A stretch of 64,000 nucleotides of DNA from Ailanthus altissimus (Eukaryota > Streptophyta > Magnoliopsida > Sapindales > Simaroubaceae), in assembly GCA_946807835.1 (NCBI GenBank), contig OX327699.1, positions 19,952,014 to 20,016,013 on the forward strand, read 5' to 3'. This document shows, in pieces, positions 36,661-49,052 of this stretch. The notes under the pieces were generated by a model, which was not told the origin of the DNA, did not search any database, and saw only the letters and a list, made by a program, of their open reading frames with translations. Positions within the stretch are counted from its first letter, which is position 1; every line of letters begins with the position of its first letter. The translations under genes were made by a program, and so were the position numbers.

Positions 36661-37117
36661 CAGTCAAAATTAATATATTTTTATTTTTATTTTTTTAAGC
36701 GTTAACTTTAACTATTTCTATCACATAATAAAAATATAAACGAATTTTTTTTTTAAATTATGAGATCTGCATCTCTTTCTCTAAATTATGAATGATATCA
36801 TTTTCTCTAAAATATATTAATGCGTGTAAATCCGACTGCCTGTTCATGTTAATTTGGTAGTGTCATTTCTAGACTAATACTGTAACTATTTCAGTCAAAA
36901 TTAGTATATTTTTATTTTTATTTTTTTGAGTGTTAACTTTAACTATTTCTGTCACTTAATAGAAGTGTAAACGAATTTTTTTTAAATTATGAGATCTGCA
37001 TTTTTTTTTTTTTAAATTATGAATGATATCATTTTTTCTAAAATATATTAATGCGTGTAAGTCCGACTGTCTGTTTATGCTAATTTGGCAGTGTCATTTC
37101 TGGACTAACACTGTATG
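36661..37117. repeat. Tandem duplication, 231-bp unit
   Basis: CAGTCAAAATTA at 36661 recurs at 36892. Both copies share the poly-T-rich start, CGTTAACTTTAACTATTTCT (GTGTTAAC in copy two), GAATGATATCAT, TATATTAATGCGTGTAA and the closing TAATTTGG.AGTGTCATTTC. Differences are scattered substitutions and changes in poly-T length. It directly follows the minisatellite. Confidence 0.9.
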
Positions 37118-39021
37118 CAACTTGCAATCTCATCTAAAATTTGACTGCGAAATGATTCTCGGAACTAACTACGTTTGAGTTCCTTTATTACTAGAAGAAT
37201 CCTCTCCTCTACTGGGGTGGGAAACAAATAGGCCTGCGAGAGCTAAACACAGCATTCGGTTGGTCTAAACCTGAAGGCCTGCAGGTGCAGGACCATAAGA
37301 TTGAATTATTTCATTTATCATATTTCGTGCGTGGGCGATTTTCGTAATTTTCAAAAAACAATGGCCGTTGAGTTTATCAATATAATTTAAAATATAAAAT
37401 ATTACTCAAAACTTTAATATATAAGAGATAATATTATAACTATGCACTCATTTTATGACACGTGTTAACTTGTTTATTATTATTTTTAACATAAATGTAT
37501 ATATATCAAGATTTTATTGAGTTGTATGAATGACGTGTTACTTTAATGTACTAAAATTGTTTGCCCTGAGTTGGTGGGAGGTGAACCTGATTGGTCCCAA
37601 TAGTTTATTGACGTAAATATCAGTAAAAATGTATATAAAGCTCCATAAACACGGTTAAATTATCTTTTACCAATTTGATAGATGAATAGTACACTGATGG
37701 CACAAGTAGTGTTACTGGCCAATATTTTAGGACGAAAAAAAAAAGAGCCGTGAGATCACCATACAAATCATGACGAAATACGCAAACCCCACCAGCAAAG
37801 CAAAATAGCCAAAAAATTGAACCTGCTCAACTCAATTCTCCTTGCACACTCTTTCCTTCCAAGACTCAGCTGGCTTGCAATTTCTGAGTTGTAAAACACA
37901 GAAAAAGTTGGAAGAAAAATAAAACAAGCAAGAGATGCTTTGACTGACCGACTGCTGCAATTTGGCAACAAGAAAATGATCCAAATTGAAGTGATGAAAA
38001 TCATGTAGAGAGAGAGAGAAAGAGAAAAGGAAAGGGTGAAAGTGGGACCATTTTTGATTGAATAATATCGTATTAAAAAAGATTTCTTTACTTCACAGAG
38101 GCATTTGCCTGCAGTTCCCGATGAGAAAGGGAGGGTGAAGGAAGAAAGTGGGAGAAACAAGAATCATTATAATACTACATCAATATGTTTGTTTGCAATT
38201 TGTATATTAATATTATAATATTTATAGAATAACAAAGGCAAAATAATTGATAAATAAATGGGATGTGGGGAAGAGAAGATAAGGTGGTGCAACTGCAAGG
38301 GTGATAATGCTAAGTAAAAAAGCCCCAACCCAACAGCAAGATCTCTAGTCCTGGATTCTTTTATCCAATTGAATCTCTTCTTGCAGCGGAGATCATGTCC
38401 CTTTATTCATGTCTTTGTTGATAAAAGAATAAATAAATAAAAACACTTTTGTTTTTCTAATGATATAAATATATAATTGGGTGTGTGTGTGTGTGTGAAT
38501 GGTACGTTTTAGTGATCAATCTGGACAGTGCTTTGAAATCAGGGTCCGGGGAGAGCTTTCAGTGCTTTGGATATTAGTGTTGCAGAAAAGAGAACAAGCA
38601 ACAACCCAACACCGCCACTCATGTTTCTTTCTTTTCTTCTCTCTTCTTTTCATATTTATATTTTTATATTTTTTTTAAAACCACCTTTCATTTCTGAAAC
38701 TGCCAAGTACAACTGTCGTGATGAGGCTCGACCATTTTCTAGCAAAAAATAAAGAATCTATACAAATCTGTTTTAATGTGTATCTGTATCCATTCACTTT
38801 GATTACAAGCGCATTATACAACACCTGGACTTCAGAGTTCTCCTCATAATCCTATAAAACAGTAAATTAGATACGCAACCAAACTTCAACGAAAGTGCAG
38901 TCGTGGACGTGGAGTTTGTCACCAAAGTCCGAGAAAATGTTACACTTGAGCAATATCATGCAAATTAATTGCAACATCAATTTTCTACCTTATCGATTTA
39001 ATAGTGTATATATATATATAT

Positions 39022-39055
<34 letters not shown>

Positions 39056-39714
39056 GGTGAGGCATCTCTATCTACAATAATCCTATAGGAGTCAACGGAA
39101 AAGAAAACGGAAAAACATTATATGGTCATGTTCGTCGAATGTTGTTAATCTCAGTTGCAATTAGGATGCACCAGCTACAATTTATTATTTACGTGCATGG
39201 ATTGCGAAAAAAACCTCATACCATTGACGTTTCTACCTCTAATATTAACTTATCTTCCTTTAAATCTAAATCGAGGTCTGCAGTTTGGCGAATAAACTTA
39301 CTGGACGCCAAGATAATTGCAATTCCTTTGTCTCTTACAGAAATGGCAAAACAGCATATTTGTCGCATTCAAAAGCCCCGACTCTCAGCACCCTATTATA
39401 ACACTAGATGTCTCCTTATTAATGTCTACATCATATCATTATTAGCTGACTTGGTGGTCCACCAGTAGGCCCACTGCTCTGTATATCAAAATGTTAAGAT
39501 AAAATAAAGGAATTGTCGCAATTCACAAAAGTTCAAATTCTTAGGTTGAGTTTTAAACAAATTAATGGAACGAACTACTTGGATTGAGCAAAAATTAATT
39601 TGCTAATACAAATCAATAATACAAAAGCAAATAGAGCTTGCATTATTGAATTACTCGACCATTAACTACGTAAGATGTTAAAGAAACTCTACTGTCTTTT
39701 ATTTTGTTGGGAGA
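37118..39714. other. Gene-free stretch
   Basis: No supported gene on either strand. Contains a GT run near 38482-38498 and a long TA microsatellite at 39007-39055 with an internal CATACA interruption. Purine and pyrimidine runs explain the longer open frames. Confidence 0.45.
39007..39055. repeat. TA microsatellite
   Basis: A run of TA units with a CATACA break in the middle. Likely polymorphic. Confidence 0.9.
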
Positions 39715-40450
39715 ATCATTTTTTTCTTTGTAAAATTAAGTTAAAGCAAAATATTTTAATTAAATTTAATTTTAAACCTTAATTTTTTTGTGCAGTGAAA
39801 TAATTTATATATCAAATAAAATAGTAAAAATTCAAAATAGATCATAAAAAGTATAAAATCACTTATGTAGTTCAGCTAATTACCTACGTCCACGGTAAAT
39901 TTAAGGATCTTAACATCTCTTATTAACTCTTTAGAGATTTTATAAGAAAAACTCAATGAAGTACCCTCAAAAAGACATAATGTCTACTGTACCTTTACTC
40001 TATCACGAACAATGAATACCCAAATGATAGTTACACCCTAATTCACACAAACACTTAGTATCTATTCAGTTCTTTTTCCTCTCTTAGAGTCTCTCTCAAT
40101 ACTTGATATCAATCTAAAGGGTTTATATAAGGGGTTATTTCGTGTCTACTAACCCTAATCTTTATTGGAGTAAAAATCTACTTGTTTTAGAAGTTCAAAA
40201 CTTTCTAAAACTTAAAAATCTGAAACAAAAACGAACTTCGTCCGCTCTGGTGCCACGGCGCAGCGGCCCTGAGCATGCCCTGCCTAATGCCGTGGTGCTG
40301 AATGCCTAACGCAGCGGCGCTCAACCCTATCACTAGCTTTACATTTTTTTTTCGTTTTCTTCACATCTTTGAGTTCCGTTTTGCTTATTTCTTTGTGTCC
40401 CACATACCCTATACTTCTTTATATATGTCCTACATATCATAGATTTCTTG
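39715..40450 (-). mobile_element. Probable copia LTR remnant (solo LTR)
   Basis: On the minus strand, the segment near 39900-39865 reads CCGTGGACGTAGGTAATTAG followed by CTGAACTACATAAGTGA. This is a hallmark phrase of many plant copia LTRs. A TATATAAA on the minus strand near 40123-40130 could be its promoter. The inner sequence ends ...CTCCCAACA at 39715, fitting an LTR terminus in CA. I could not find the other terminus or a target duplication, so the upper boundary is a guess. Confidence 0.45.
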
Positions 40451-42451
40451 TAACTCTCCTCTTTGATATTTATCTTAATTCTAATTCAAACAAAATTGTT
40501 GAATCTCTAAATTTTCAATAAATTTTCCTGTAAAACTTCAAAGTTCTCCTACTGAAATGATAATTTTTTCTTGAAGTTTCTTCTTTCAGAGCAACGATCA
40601 TTTATGATTTGACTCCAAGGTTTCGATGTATGGTAATTTCATTTTAATAAAAAATAAATAAAGCCATCTAATATATATACATGTTATGTATATGTGTTGA
40701 TACCCTTTTACTTATTTCCCATACTCTTTTGTTTTTTATTTCACTGTTTCTTGGCTCCTTCATTGCTATCACTTCTTCATTTTGAATGGCATGTTGAGAT
40801 TGCATGCACTTTAAAGATAAATTCGTATTTGCAAGTTGTCAAATACAGGTTCCGTTTTTACTCAATTTGTATTCAAAATCTATGGTTTCTTTAAATAAAA
40901 CTGCGCTATAAATATTCATGCAGGAGCAAAGAAACGTACATGCCATGCGAGTGATGGTTTGTGAAAGGGAAAGAAGATTAGGAGCAACAACTGAGAGTTT
41001 GAGTGTAAAGAATGTGCATGGTGAGTAGTTAACAACTTGAATCTTAAATTGCAAGAATTATTTAAAAAAAAACAACGGGAGCAATACTATTTAGAAATCG
41101 AGTAAATTGGGATAATTGCGCTGGTAAAAATAAGTGGCGAGCTGAAGTCGTAAACAGATAAAAGTAGTGAAGGTTGATTTCATTAGTTGGGGGCAAAATT
41201 GGTTAAGAAAGCAATTCCAGCACATGAAGCAGGTTTTATCAGGACCTGATCCTTCTCGAAAAGCGTTCCTCTTTCGATATTGAGAGGTGGTTTAGGCTGT
41301 AGCTGTAGCTGCAGCATATCATGATAATGCATGCAACTTGTAGTATTACATACAAGGGTCCATATTCCACTGGACCATTGCCACGTGTATATCTACGATA
41401 GATCCAATGGCACAAGATTTCACCGGGAAACTGCCGGTACCGGGAAAATGTAACCCAATTAAAGGGGTCTGGTGAGATTTCTGACACCTGTCATGTGAGT
41501 GTGGGGTTTTGGGTTCTTAAAATAAAGTAAATTTTAAGGCAAAGTTAGACCCAATGGTTCCACTCAATGTTGTATAATATTAGCTTTCATCAGAGAAAAA
41601 TAATGATTCATGCACCAACAAAAGCACTTAAGATACTCCCTGGAAGTGCAGTTGGTAGATCTGACTTGCAGAGACCAACTTCATCAGAAAATGTAAAAAT
41701 TCATTCTTCAATTTTCATACCTGACCTTGCATGGTAAATAAATAGTACTTAGCTATGTCAGTTTCTAGAAACTTAAAAGATGGTTATTTTATGACACCTT
41801 GAGTTAAATTCTTAAATCTTAATATAACTACAAGGTCTATCTCTATCTTGAAGAGAGGTGGTCCAAAATTTCGATGGTCCAGAAAAAATGAGCTATTGCT
41901 ACATTAATTATGCTTTCTAGGTAACAATCACCACAATTGAATTTTAAATTTCCCAGTCCACTAGCTATATCCAATCCTGAAAGTAAATTGTAGTTTTGGA
42001 ATAAAGGAAATTTAATCACCAGGCAAAAGGAAAAAAACAAAAGCTCGACAACTTTTTGTGATAACAAAAAAAGGGTAAAAAAGATTGGAAAAGCATTTAT
42101 ACTAGTACGTATAATAATCAGCCACTTGTTTTATATATATTGCATTTCTCAGTGAATTGATGGTCTGTTCCCGATATCACTATTTAATTATTCCTGATCT
42201 TCTCTCTCTTCAGTCTTCACTTCTTCTCCTTGACGCTTTGTATCTATTTCTTTTCCTTCGCTGCACATTCTGATAAAACTCCTAGTCTTCACTCCTCTCT
42301 TTCATCTTCCCCATCCCTCTGTACTCATTCGGTATTTTCAGTAACCTCGTCAGCTCAGCTCATCTTAACTACTTATCTTTCCCTTTTATTTCTTATCTAA
42401 CGGCCAATTCTTTAACTAGAGTCTTTTTAAAAGAGAGAGTGAAAAAGAGGC
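40451..42451 (+). other. Upstream region of the bHLH gene
   Basis: Non-coding. A TATATATAT at 42132-42140 lies about 310 bp before the bHLH ATG. The sequence between is pyrimidine-rich (CTTCTCTC runs), as expected for a plant 5' UTR. Farther upstream I see nothing distinct. Confidence 0.4.
42132..42140 (+). promoter_or_regulatory. Possible TATA box of the bHLH gene
   Basis: TATATATAT precedes a CT-rich tract and the start codon by about 310 bp, which would imply a 5' UTR of roughly 280 bp. Simple AT runs are common in this DNA, so the call is tentative. Confidence 0.3.
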
Positions 42452-43231
42452 ATGGAAATTGACCAGTTAAAGTCTGCAACAGAAGATCAGATGGAGATGA
42501 TGATGACGATGATGCAGATGGGCAAGTTCCCCGATTTTTACAGGGCCTTTAACGATGGTTCTGAACTGCCCTCAAGTGACACTGGCGCAAGTAGTGGAAC
42601 CAACATCGCTTCAATGCCACTTTTTATTGATAACAATAACCCAAACATTGCTTCACCTTCTTTCATTAACCTACCATTCAATAACATTTCGTTTAATGGC
42701 ACCACCCCAGTTCAAGAACCAGGGATGCCGGATTTTTTATCTTATTCAGACAATGAAAGATTTTGGAGAGGAGGTGGGGATTTATCAGGAGCAAATAACC
42801 CTTATTCTACACCATCACAGAAGCGGAACTCAATGGCGGCAATGAGAGAAACGATCTTCCGAATTGCATCCATGCAGCCAATTCATATTGACCCAGAATC
42901 AGTGAAGCCACCAAAGAGAAGGAATGTGAAGATATCGAAGGATCCTCAAAGCGTTGCTGCAAGGCATCGGAGAGAGAGGATAAGTGAGAGAATAAGAATA
43001 CTACAAAGACTTGTCCCTGGAGGAACCAAAATGGACACTGCCTCCATGTTAGATGAAGCAATTCACTATGTCAAGTTCTTGAAGACTCAAGTGCAATCAC
43101 TGGAGAGAGCTGCGGCTAATAGGCCATCTGGGATAGGTTTCCCTGCGACACTGACGACTAATGGGAGTTATCTTCCAATTGGAAAAGCATATCATTCTGT
43201 TCAAAACGGTCAGCATTATGGAGATGCTTAG
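42452..43231 (+). CDS. HEC1: HECATE-type bHLH transcription factor (HEC1/HEC2-like)
   Basis: An intronless gene of 259 aa. The bHLH domain spans about 164-218: basic region [17 protein letters not shown], first helix into [12 protein letters not shown], and second helix [21 protein letters not shown]. This stretch is nearly invariant among HECATE and INDEHISCENT proteins. The basic region has Gln and Ala where canonical E-box binders have His and Glu, as in this subgroup (VIIIb). The N-terminus is acidic and Met-rich ([10 protein letters not shown]) and the middle is Asn/Ser-rich, consistent with HEC1/HEC2 rather than the shorter HEC3. In Arabidopsis HEC proteins drive gynoecium transmitting-tract formation, meristem size and auxin transport, partnering with SPATULA. 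The paralogue number is uncertain; HEC1 is given because in Arabidopsis it neighbours RALFL34, also present in this window. Confidence 0.9.
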   Translation: MEIDQLKSATEDQMEMMMTMMQMGKFPDFYRAFNDGSELPSSDTGASSGTNIASMPLFIDNNNPNIASPSFINLPFNNISFNGTTPVQEPGMPDFLSYSDNERFWRGGGDLSGANNPYSTPSQKRNSMAAMRETIFRIASMQPIHIDPESVKPPKRRNVKISKDPQSVAARHRRERISERIRILQRLVPGGTKMDTASMLDEAIHYVKFLKTQVQSLERAAANRPSGIGFPATLTTNGSYLPIGKAYHSVQNGQHYGDA

Positions 43232-44147
43232 CAATAAGAAAAGAGTTAGCTTAGCTATCTGGAGTATAAATGCATCATTATCTAGTATTGATCATATCTT
43301 AGCTTATCATTATGGAGCTGTAAAGACTAAAGAGATTATGCATGGTTGTGTCATTAATTCTCTTGATATTTTTAGAATTTGTAGTCCCTGTTGCATTGTT
43401 ATAAAATAATTATTATGATCGCTAGATAGATATATAACTCTTATAACTGTTTCAAATGTTCAATTCTTCAATAGAATCTCTATCTCTATCTTCCTCTTAT
43501 TGTCATGTCTGTAAAAGGACTCGATTAGTGGTTACCTTGTCTGAGGAATTTAAAATTCACGCAATGCCAACTACAGAAATATAAAGAACCCGACCTGAGA
43601 ATAGAGATGCCGTATTGTAGACAGAATAACCATGACAATATCACATTTGTTCTTGAAAAACCAAAATAATAATTATGTTCTTGTTTTCAAAAAAGAAAAA
43701 AAGAAAAAAAAACAAAGAATAATAAATGTTGGTGGACTGACAGACTATGCAAAACTATCGTTGTATGTCTGCAAGGAAAAATCTAGAGAAAGATGGTACG
43801 TTGTTGATAGATTTGTGTCTAAAATTGGGACCATTGATGCACAAAAGCTCCAAGCTCTTGAGGTCAATTGGTGACACATATCAACGGCAATCGGAAAAAC
43901 CTGCTTTTTTAGTCTATTGCGAGTACAAACATCATGGAAGACAAATGAATGACGCTGAAAGGTACAGTTGTCTGGTTTGATGTAACACCTGCTGAATCCA
44001 ACTGTCTAAATAAGAGATGAATAGCACAGAAATTAGGAGTAATTATGGGGAGTATTATCATGGTCGTGATTTCCATGTCCTATTCAAACTAGGGCAAAGG
44101 AAAAGGAGAGCGTATTTGTCACAAAGAGTAATATTGCATGAGAAGTC

Positions 44148-44274
44148 CACGTGAAGGACTGACAAAATGCGGTGATGGGCTTTTCTCCAATGTGGCACGC
44201 CGATGACGTCTTCGCTCGTCCATCCCCTTCCACGTGAAACTCAGTCTACTTGGTCAACTCAATCTGACGTGTCA
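44148..44274. promoter_or_regulatory. Cluster of ACGT-core (G-box/C-box) motifs with a W-box
   Basis: Within 127 bp there are CACGTG (44148-44153), TGACGTC (44204-44210), CACGTG (44231-44236), a W-box core in GGTCAAC (about 44252-44258) and TGACGTGTCA (44265-44274). Such motifs bind bZIP, bHLH and WRKY factors. No start codon with coding support follows on either strand, so the target is unknown. Confidence 0.4.
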
Positions 44275-44730
44275 TTTCACATCGGATTTGCTTATTTATT
44301 AGCCTACGTCGACTAATCAACTTCCAAAATAGAATGTTAGCGTCCATAAGATTGCACGTAACCTTTTTTTTCTATATATGTATATTTTAAATTTACTATA
44401 GTTTTTAAAAATTAGTTGAGGTGAGCATTTTTGGACGGTGTGTCAAGGAACATGCATATTTTAAATCAACTTATAGGTTAACTTAGTCCTCATTCTAAAG
44501 CAGAACATGACAACTTCATCTTATGTATACATCATTCATTCAATGAGAGATTCACGTGAACTTCAAGTGATTATGTTTGGACTTGGGCTGTAACCGAAAG
44601 GTTCTCGGTCATTTATGATTCTGAGTTCTGACTTTGTCTTTGTTTAACGTCTTTCCATAATTTTATTCAGCGATGGAATATTATTAGTAGCATTTTATTA
44701 TATGTTTATGCAAATGAAAGGGCAGATTGC

Positions 44731-44736
<6 letters not shown>

Positions 44737-44770
<34 letters not shown>
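44737..44770. repeat. AT microsatellite
   Basis: Seventeen uninterrupted AT units. Confidence 0.92.
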
Positions 44771-44772
<2 letters not shown>

Positions 44773-47700
44773 CACCGAGAAATTTTAAGTTATTAGCATT
44801 TGATGACAGAAATATCTCCTTGGCGGCCCTGTATTTTATGGAAGACATCCAAGTACACATTGCTAAGTCTCATGCATTTTCTGCAAAAAACTGCTCAAAG
44901 TTGGGAGTTTTGTTATGTGTAATCCAGTGTCTTTCGAAAGTTTACAAACACTTGAAAACTTATAGATCCATTTAACTGAAGGAAGTAATTTTGTTTATTC
45001 CAGTGCCTAATGAACCAAATTCAATTTGGCAGTTCATGCTGATCCCAATCCTCTTAAGAATATGCTTGCCTTTCACGCAAGTGTTATTCACACCCTCTTC
45101 CTTTCCAAAAATAAGTAAAAGAAAAACGAAGGAGGCCATTCACAATCACACACCATGCTCTTTGAAGTACTTGGATCCATTGGCAAGCTTCGCTTCCCAT
45201 TAAAAACTGCGAGTGCTGGAGCCTGCAGGATGGGTAACTTAACAGTGTATTTAAAGATCGTCATAAAAACAAAAGATTTTGTTCTTTATTTTCATAAGTA
45301 ATCTCAAAAAGTTCATATTAATATTAAAAAGAACAAAAGATTTTGCTCATGTTATTAATATTCCTTTATTCTTCATCTATAGGTGATCCTCGCTCCCCTG
45401 ATATTCCAAATCCAGTGTTATTGATGAACATAAAAAAGGAAAAGACCAATTGTAACGTTGGCTTTATGCCAGTATAATTATTTTGAAAATAAAAAATAAT
45501 AATAGGGTTCCGCTTGGCATCCATTATTCTGATAAGGTAAAAGATGGGTTCGAATGGCTCTTCCAACCGATTTCACATTGTTACGGTCTAAAAATGGGCT
45601 GCTAATGGGCTGGGCTTGGTGTGCACACACTAAGATTTGGACTAGTAATTCTCGTTCGTGGTGAGAAATTTCACCCCTGAAAGAAAAACTAGTGTGGTTT
45701 TAGATTAGTGGAGCAAATCCCAGTATTATATAAGATGGGAATACAAAATTCAGAGTCGGGATCGTAAAACCACCAAAAGCTATGCTGTGTGCCATGTATC
45801 TTTTAATATTAAAAATGAAAAAGAGGTAGGTTGCCTTGCCTCCCAATGCTAGATGGAATAGAAACTGTTTGTGTCTCAAGATCATGCCTCACCAAAAGCA
45901 ATTTATTCTTTTCTACCCGAATCCCTATCCAATCCAATCTAGAAGATAAATTTTATTATAATAACCAACAATCAAAAGCAAAAAAAAAAAAAAAATGCAT
46001 TTTAAAAGAAATAATATTTTACCCAAAAAAGTATGTATATATATGAAACAAATAAGACATGGTCAAAATATGATATGCGTATACATAATCAGAAAACCCA
46101 TGTGAGACTTGCTACTAAGGTCCCAAACATGGACACATTGGGGGTTCTTTGGATTTGAATAAGGGGAGCCCTCTTGTCCTGCAAATATAGGGCAAAATGC
46201 TTTACTCCCCCCATAAGTTCACTGTATTTCATTAGACATGCTTTAAATATCCGCAAATATCTAATTGTTATTCTTTTCGTGCTCAATGGAGAATCTGCAA
46301 ATAATCCTTTGAGGATTGGGGAATTGGGACAATTAAAAATATAAGAAGTTTGAAGAGAATTCTATAGCAATTGTGAGTTGACAAGTCAGTCACATCCAGA
46401 AACCAATGATGGGTTGCCAGTGTTGAATTACTTGAACCCTTTGCTAAACATTGGACAATATTTTGAATTAATTTAGTATAAGTTGATAGCAGAGAATCTT
46501 ATACATTATGCCGTCATTGTTTTTGTTTAAGTTTGGATTTTTGGCTGGAAAAGGAAAATAAAAAAGAAAAAAGAAACCTTCTTGAGAAAATGATAAGATG
46601 TGGAGCAAACCAAGCACATGATTTACAAATTAAAGAAAAAAACATGAAAATATGTCAGTTGGGTAGTTGGTTGGATTGGAATTTTGGTGGTAGCCTCTTG
46701 ATGAAGAACATACAATATTCTTGCTCACTTTGTCCCCTTTGCATTTCATCACAACAACAATCATGCAAGGCAACAAATCAATATTTCATTTCGCCCATTA
46801 GATAATCAAGGTGAATGAAATATATATATATATATATATATATGTTTAAAATTTTAATAACAAATACAAACCCGATCATTTAGCACATGCAATGCCAGTA
46901 CTGTCGAATGCGACCTGTGGTCCATTCATTATATCGGTGGAAACTTAACCAAATACTCCATATATTATCATACTTTTTTTTTTCTCTTTTTGTTTTATTT
47001 CTTTTCAATACGAATTAAATTCAAAATATCTCTCTTTCTCAAGTACAGATGTGGAAAAAATGTGATGAATTCCTTTCTTCTAAGAGGTGAAATAGACTAA
47101 CCCCAAAGAAACATGTCCATATTACAGTTTGGTAACGAGGGTAATTACTAAATTCAAGCTTAAGCTAATGTAGGCCAATATGTAAGTTGCCATGTTATTA
47201 CCATAGTTGCTGTCTTGCTGATGATACAAATACAATACAAAACAATAAATTCGCATTGCAATAAATCATGAATTAACTACTGCTAACTACTGTTGTTTGA
47301 TCATATTCATCACATATCTTTTATTTATTTTCAGTGTTTTAAAGAGAATCGGCTAGCCACATCTTGTACAAGCCCCACTTCCTCTAAAAATCCGTTCCAT
47401 CCTTGGGCCTAGAAAATGCAGGTAGTAAGAATTTGCAGGCCCCAAATTCGGTCAAACCATATAGGCAAGACCAAATGCAGGTACGTAGAAAATTGAGAAC
47501 CAAACCCAAATAATCAAATTCAAAGCTGTTGAGACAGAAGAGAGAAAGATTTCAAGATTATTATTCTCACCATTGGAGAGTTAGAATGCTGCAAACATTG
47601 TCGAAGCATGCATTTTATATAAAAACACAAACACACACACAGGAGAACAACTGAAATGAATTTGCAAAAATATCAGATTCAGACCAACATCGTTGAATAT

Positions 47701-48110
47701 GTAGACTAATATATAATCTCACCGCGCCCTACTCATAAGTCCCACTGTACTACACCTATCGCGTTTCAATGTTTGATTCGGTTAAACACTCGAAACAAGA
47801 ATGGGTGCGGTGGAAAGCAAATCCTGATGGTTTTCTTGTTTTCCACCTCGTCATCCGTGCTGATCAGTTCCGTGTCATTCCGAGACTTAAATTGAGCTTG
47901 TTCTGTGATTATCCTATGATTGTGGTTTGTTGTGAACAAGAATGGCTTGTTTGTTGTAACTAGTCGAGAATGTAGTAAATTTAGTGGTAATGATTTTGTA
48001 GTGTTTTCTTGTGACAGAATAGTTTATTTCTTTTATCTGAATTTTCTTGTGTAAGAATAGGATTTTTCGTTTTCAATAGAGACAGTAACCTTTGAATATA
48101 GTGATAGTCC

Positions 48111-49052
48111 TCAATTATAGAGTTTAAATTGTATTTTTTAAGACGAGAGACTAGATTCAAGTATACATTAATAGTTTTATTCTATATAATATCTCAATAA
48201 TTTTTTAATTTTATATTAATAATTTTATGATATTATATTTAATAATAATTTTTAAAACAAAACACTCAAAACAAAAAATAAAAAGACTCATTCAAAAAAT
48301 ATTAGAGAAAAAGTTTTAAATAGTTAACAAGTTATAAACTATTAATAATAGTTTTAATATTCTAGGTTACATATTATAAATTAATATTATTATATCATTA
48401 TTATATAATGATTACAAAATTTAAATAAGCCATTAAATTTAATTTTAATATTTGAAAGTTACAAAATTTATTTATAATATTGTGATTATTATGGGAGTTA
48501 TAATATTTATATTATATTATTATTTAGGGATTTTATATATTAAATTATTATATGAGTTATAATATATTAAATTATTATTATTATTATTATTAAATATTAG
48601 AATTAATTATAAGAGTTACAAAATATTTAAAATTATAATTAATATTGATATTAATACCTTAACATTTATCTACTATTATATAAAGAGTGTTAATTCTTAT
48701 TTAAAAATAGTGTGTGAAAATAAAAAGAGAAGAGAAATGCGACTTTGATGGTGTGTGTGAGAGTGAAAAAAAAAAATGATCGCATTCATCAAGGAGAACA
48801 ATGTAAGTATAAAGTTGAATCTTGAAAATATATAAATCTATCATTATTCGTACGAGATGAAGACTATTTAATTTTAAAATAGTAATATTAACATGTCTTT
48901 TTATGTTCAAAATTTAATTTTTCTTTATTTATTTTTTTTATATGTATTGTTAATATATTCATTCTTTTATATATAACAATATATAATATAAAATATTATT
49001 GTAATAATATATAAAATAAATATACCCCAAAAAACCTCTTATCTATTCCTAG
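48111..49052. other. Extremely AT-rich segment
   Basis: Roughly 900 bp almost entirely A and T, with repeated TTATTATTATTA and AATATTATAT motifs, ending at the chromovirus LTR. No coding potential. It could be a decayed MITE or a matrix-attachment-like region; composition alone supports neither. Confidence 0.4.

Larger units (their letters stand above)
43232..48110. other. Gene-free stretch
   Basis: No supported coding sequence. Features seen: a pure AT microsatellite (44737-44770), another AT run (46820-46843), a CA-type run near 47624-47640 and a compact cluster of ACGT-core motifs at 44148-44274. Open frames such as 47769-47963 have no recognisable family. Confidence 0.45.

Noticed and set aside
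42555..42845. 96-codon alternative frame within the bHLH gene
   Set aside because: It is a shadow of the main frame, which carries the conserved bHLH domain.
45540..45570. GGGTTCGAATGGC, resembling a tRNA T-arm
   Set aside because: No matching acceptor, D or anticodon arms on either side.
47769..47963. 64-codon open frame with plausible amino-acid composition
   Set aside because: No recognisable family or neighbouring exon, and isolated in gene-free DNA.
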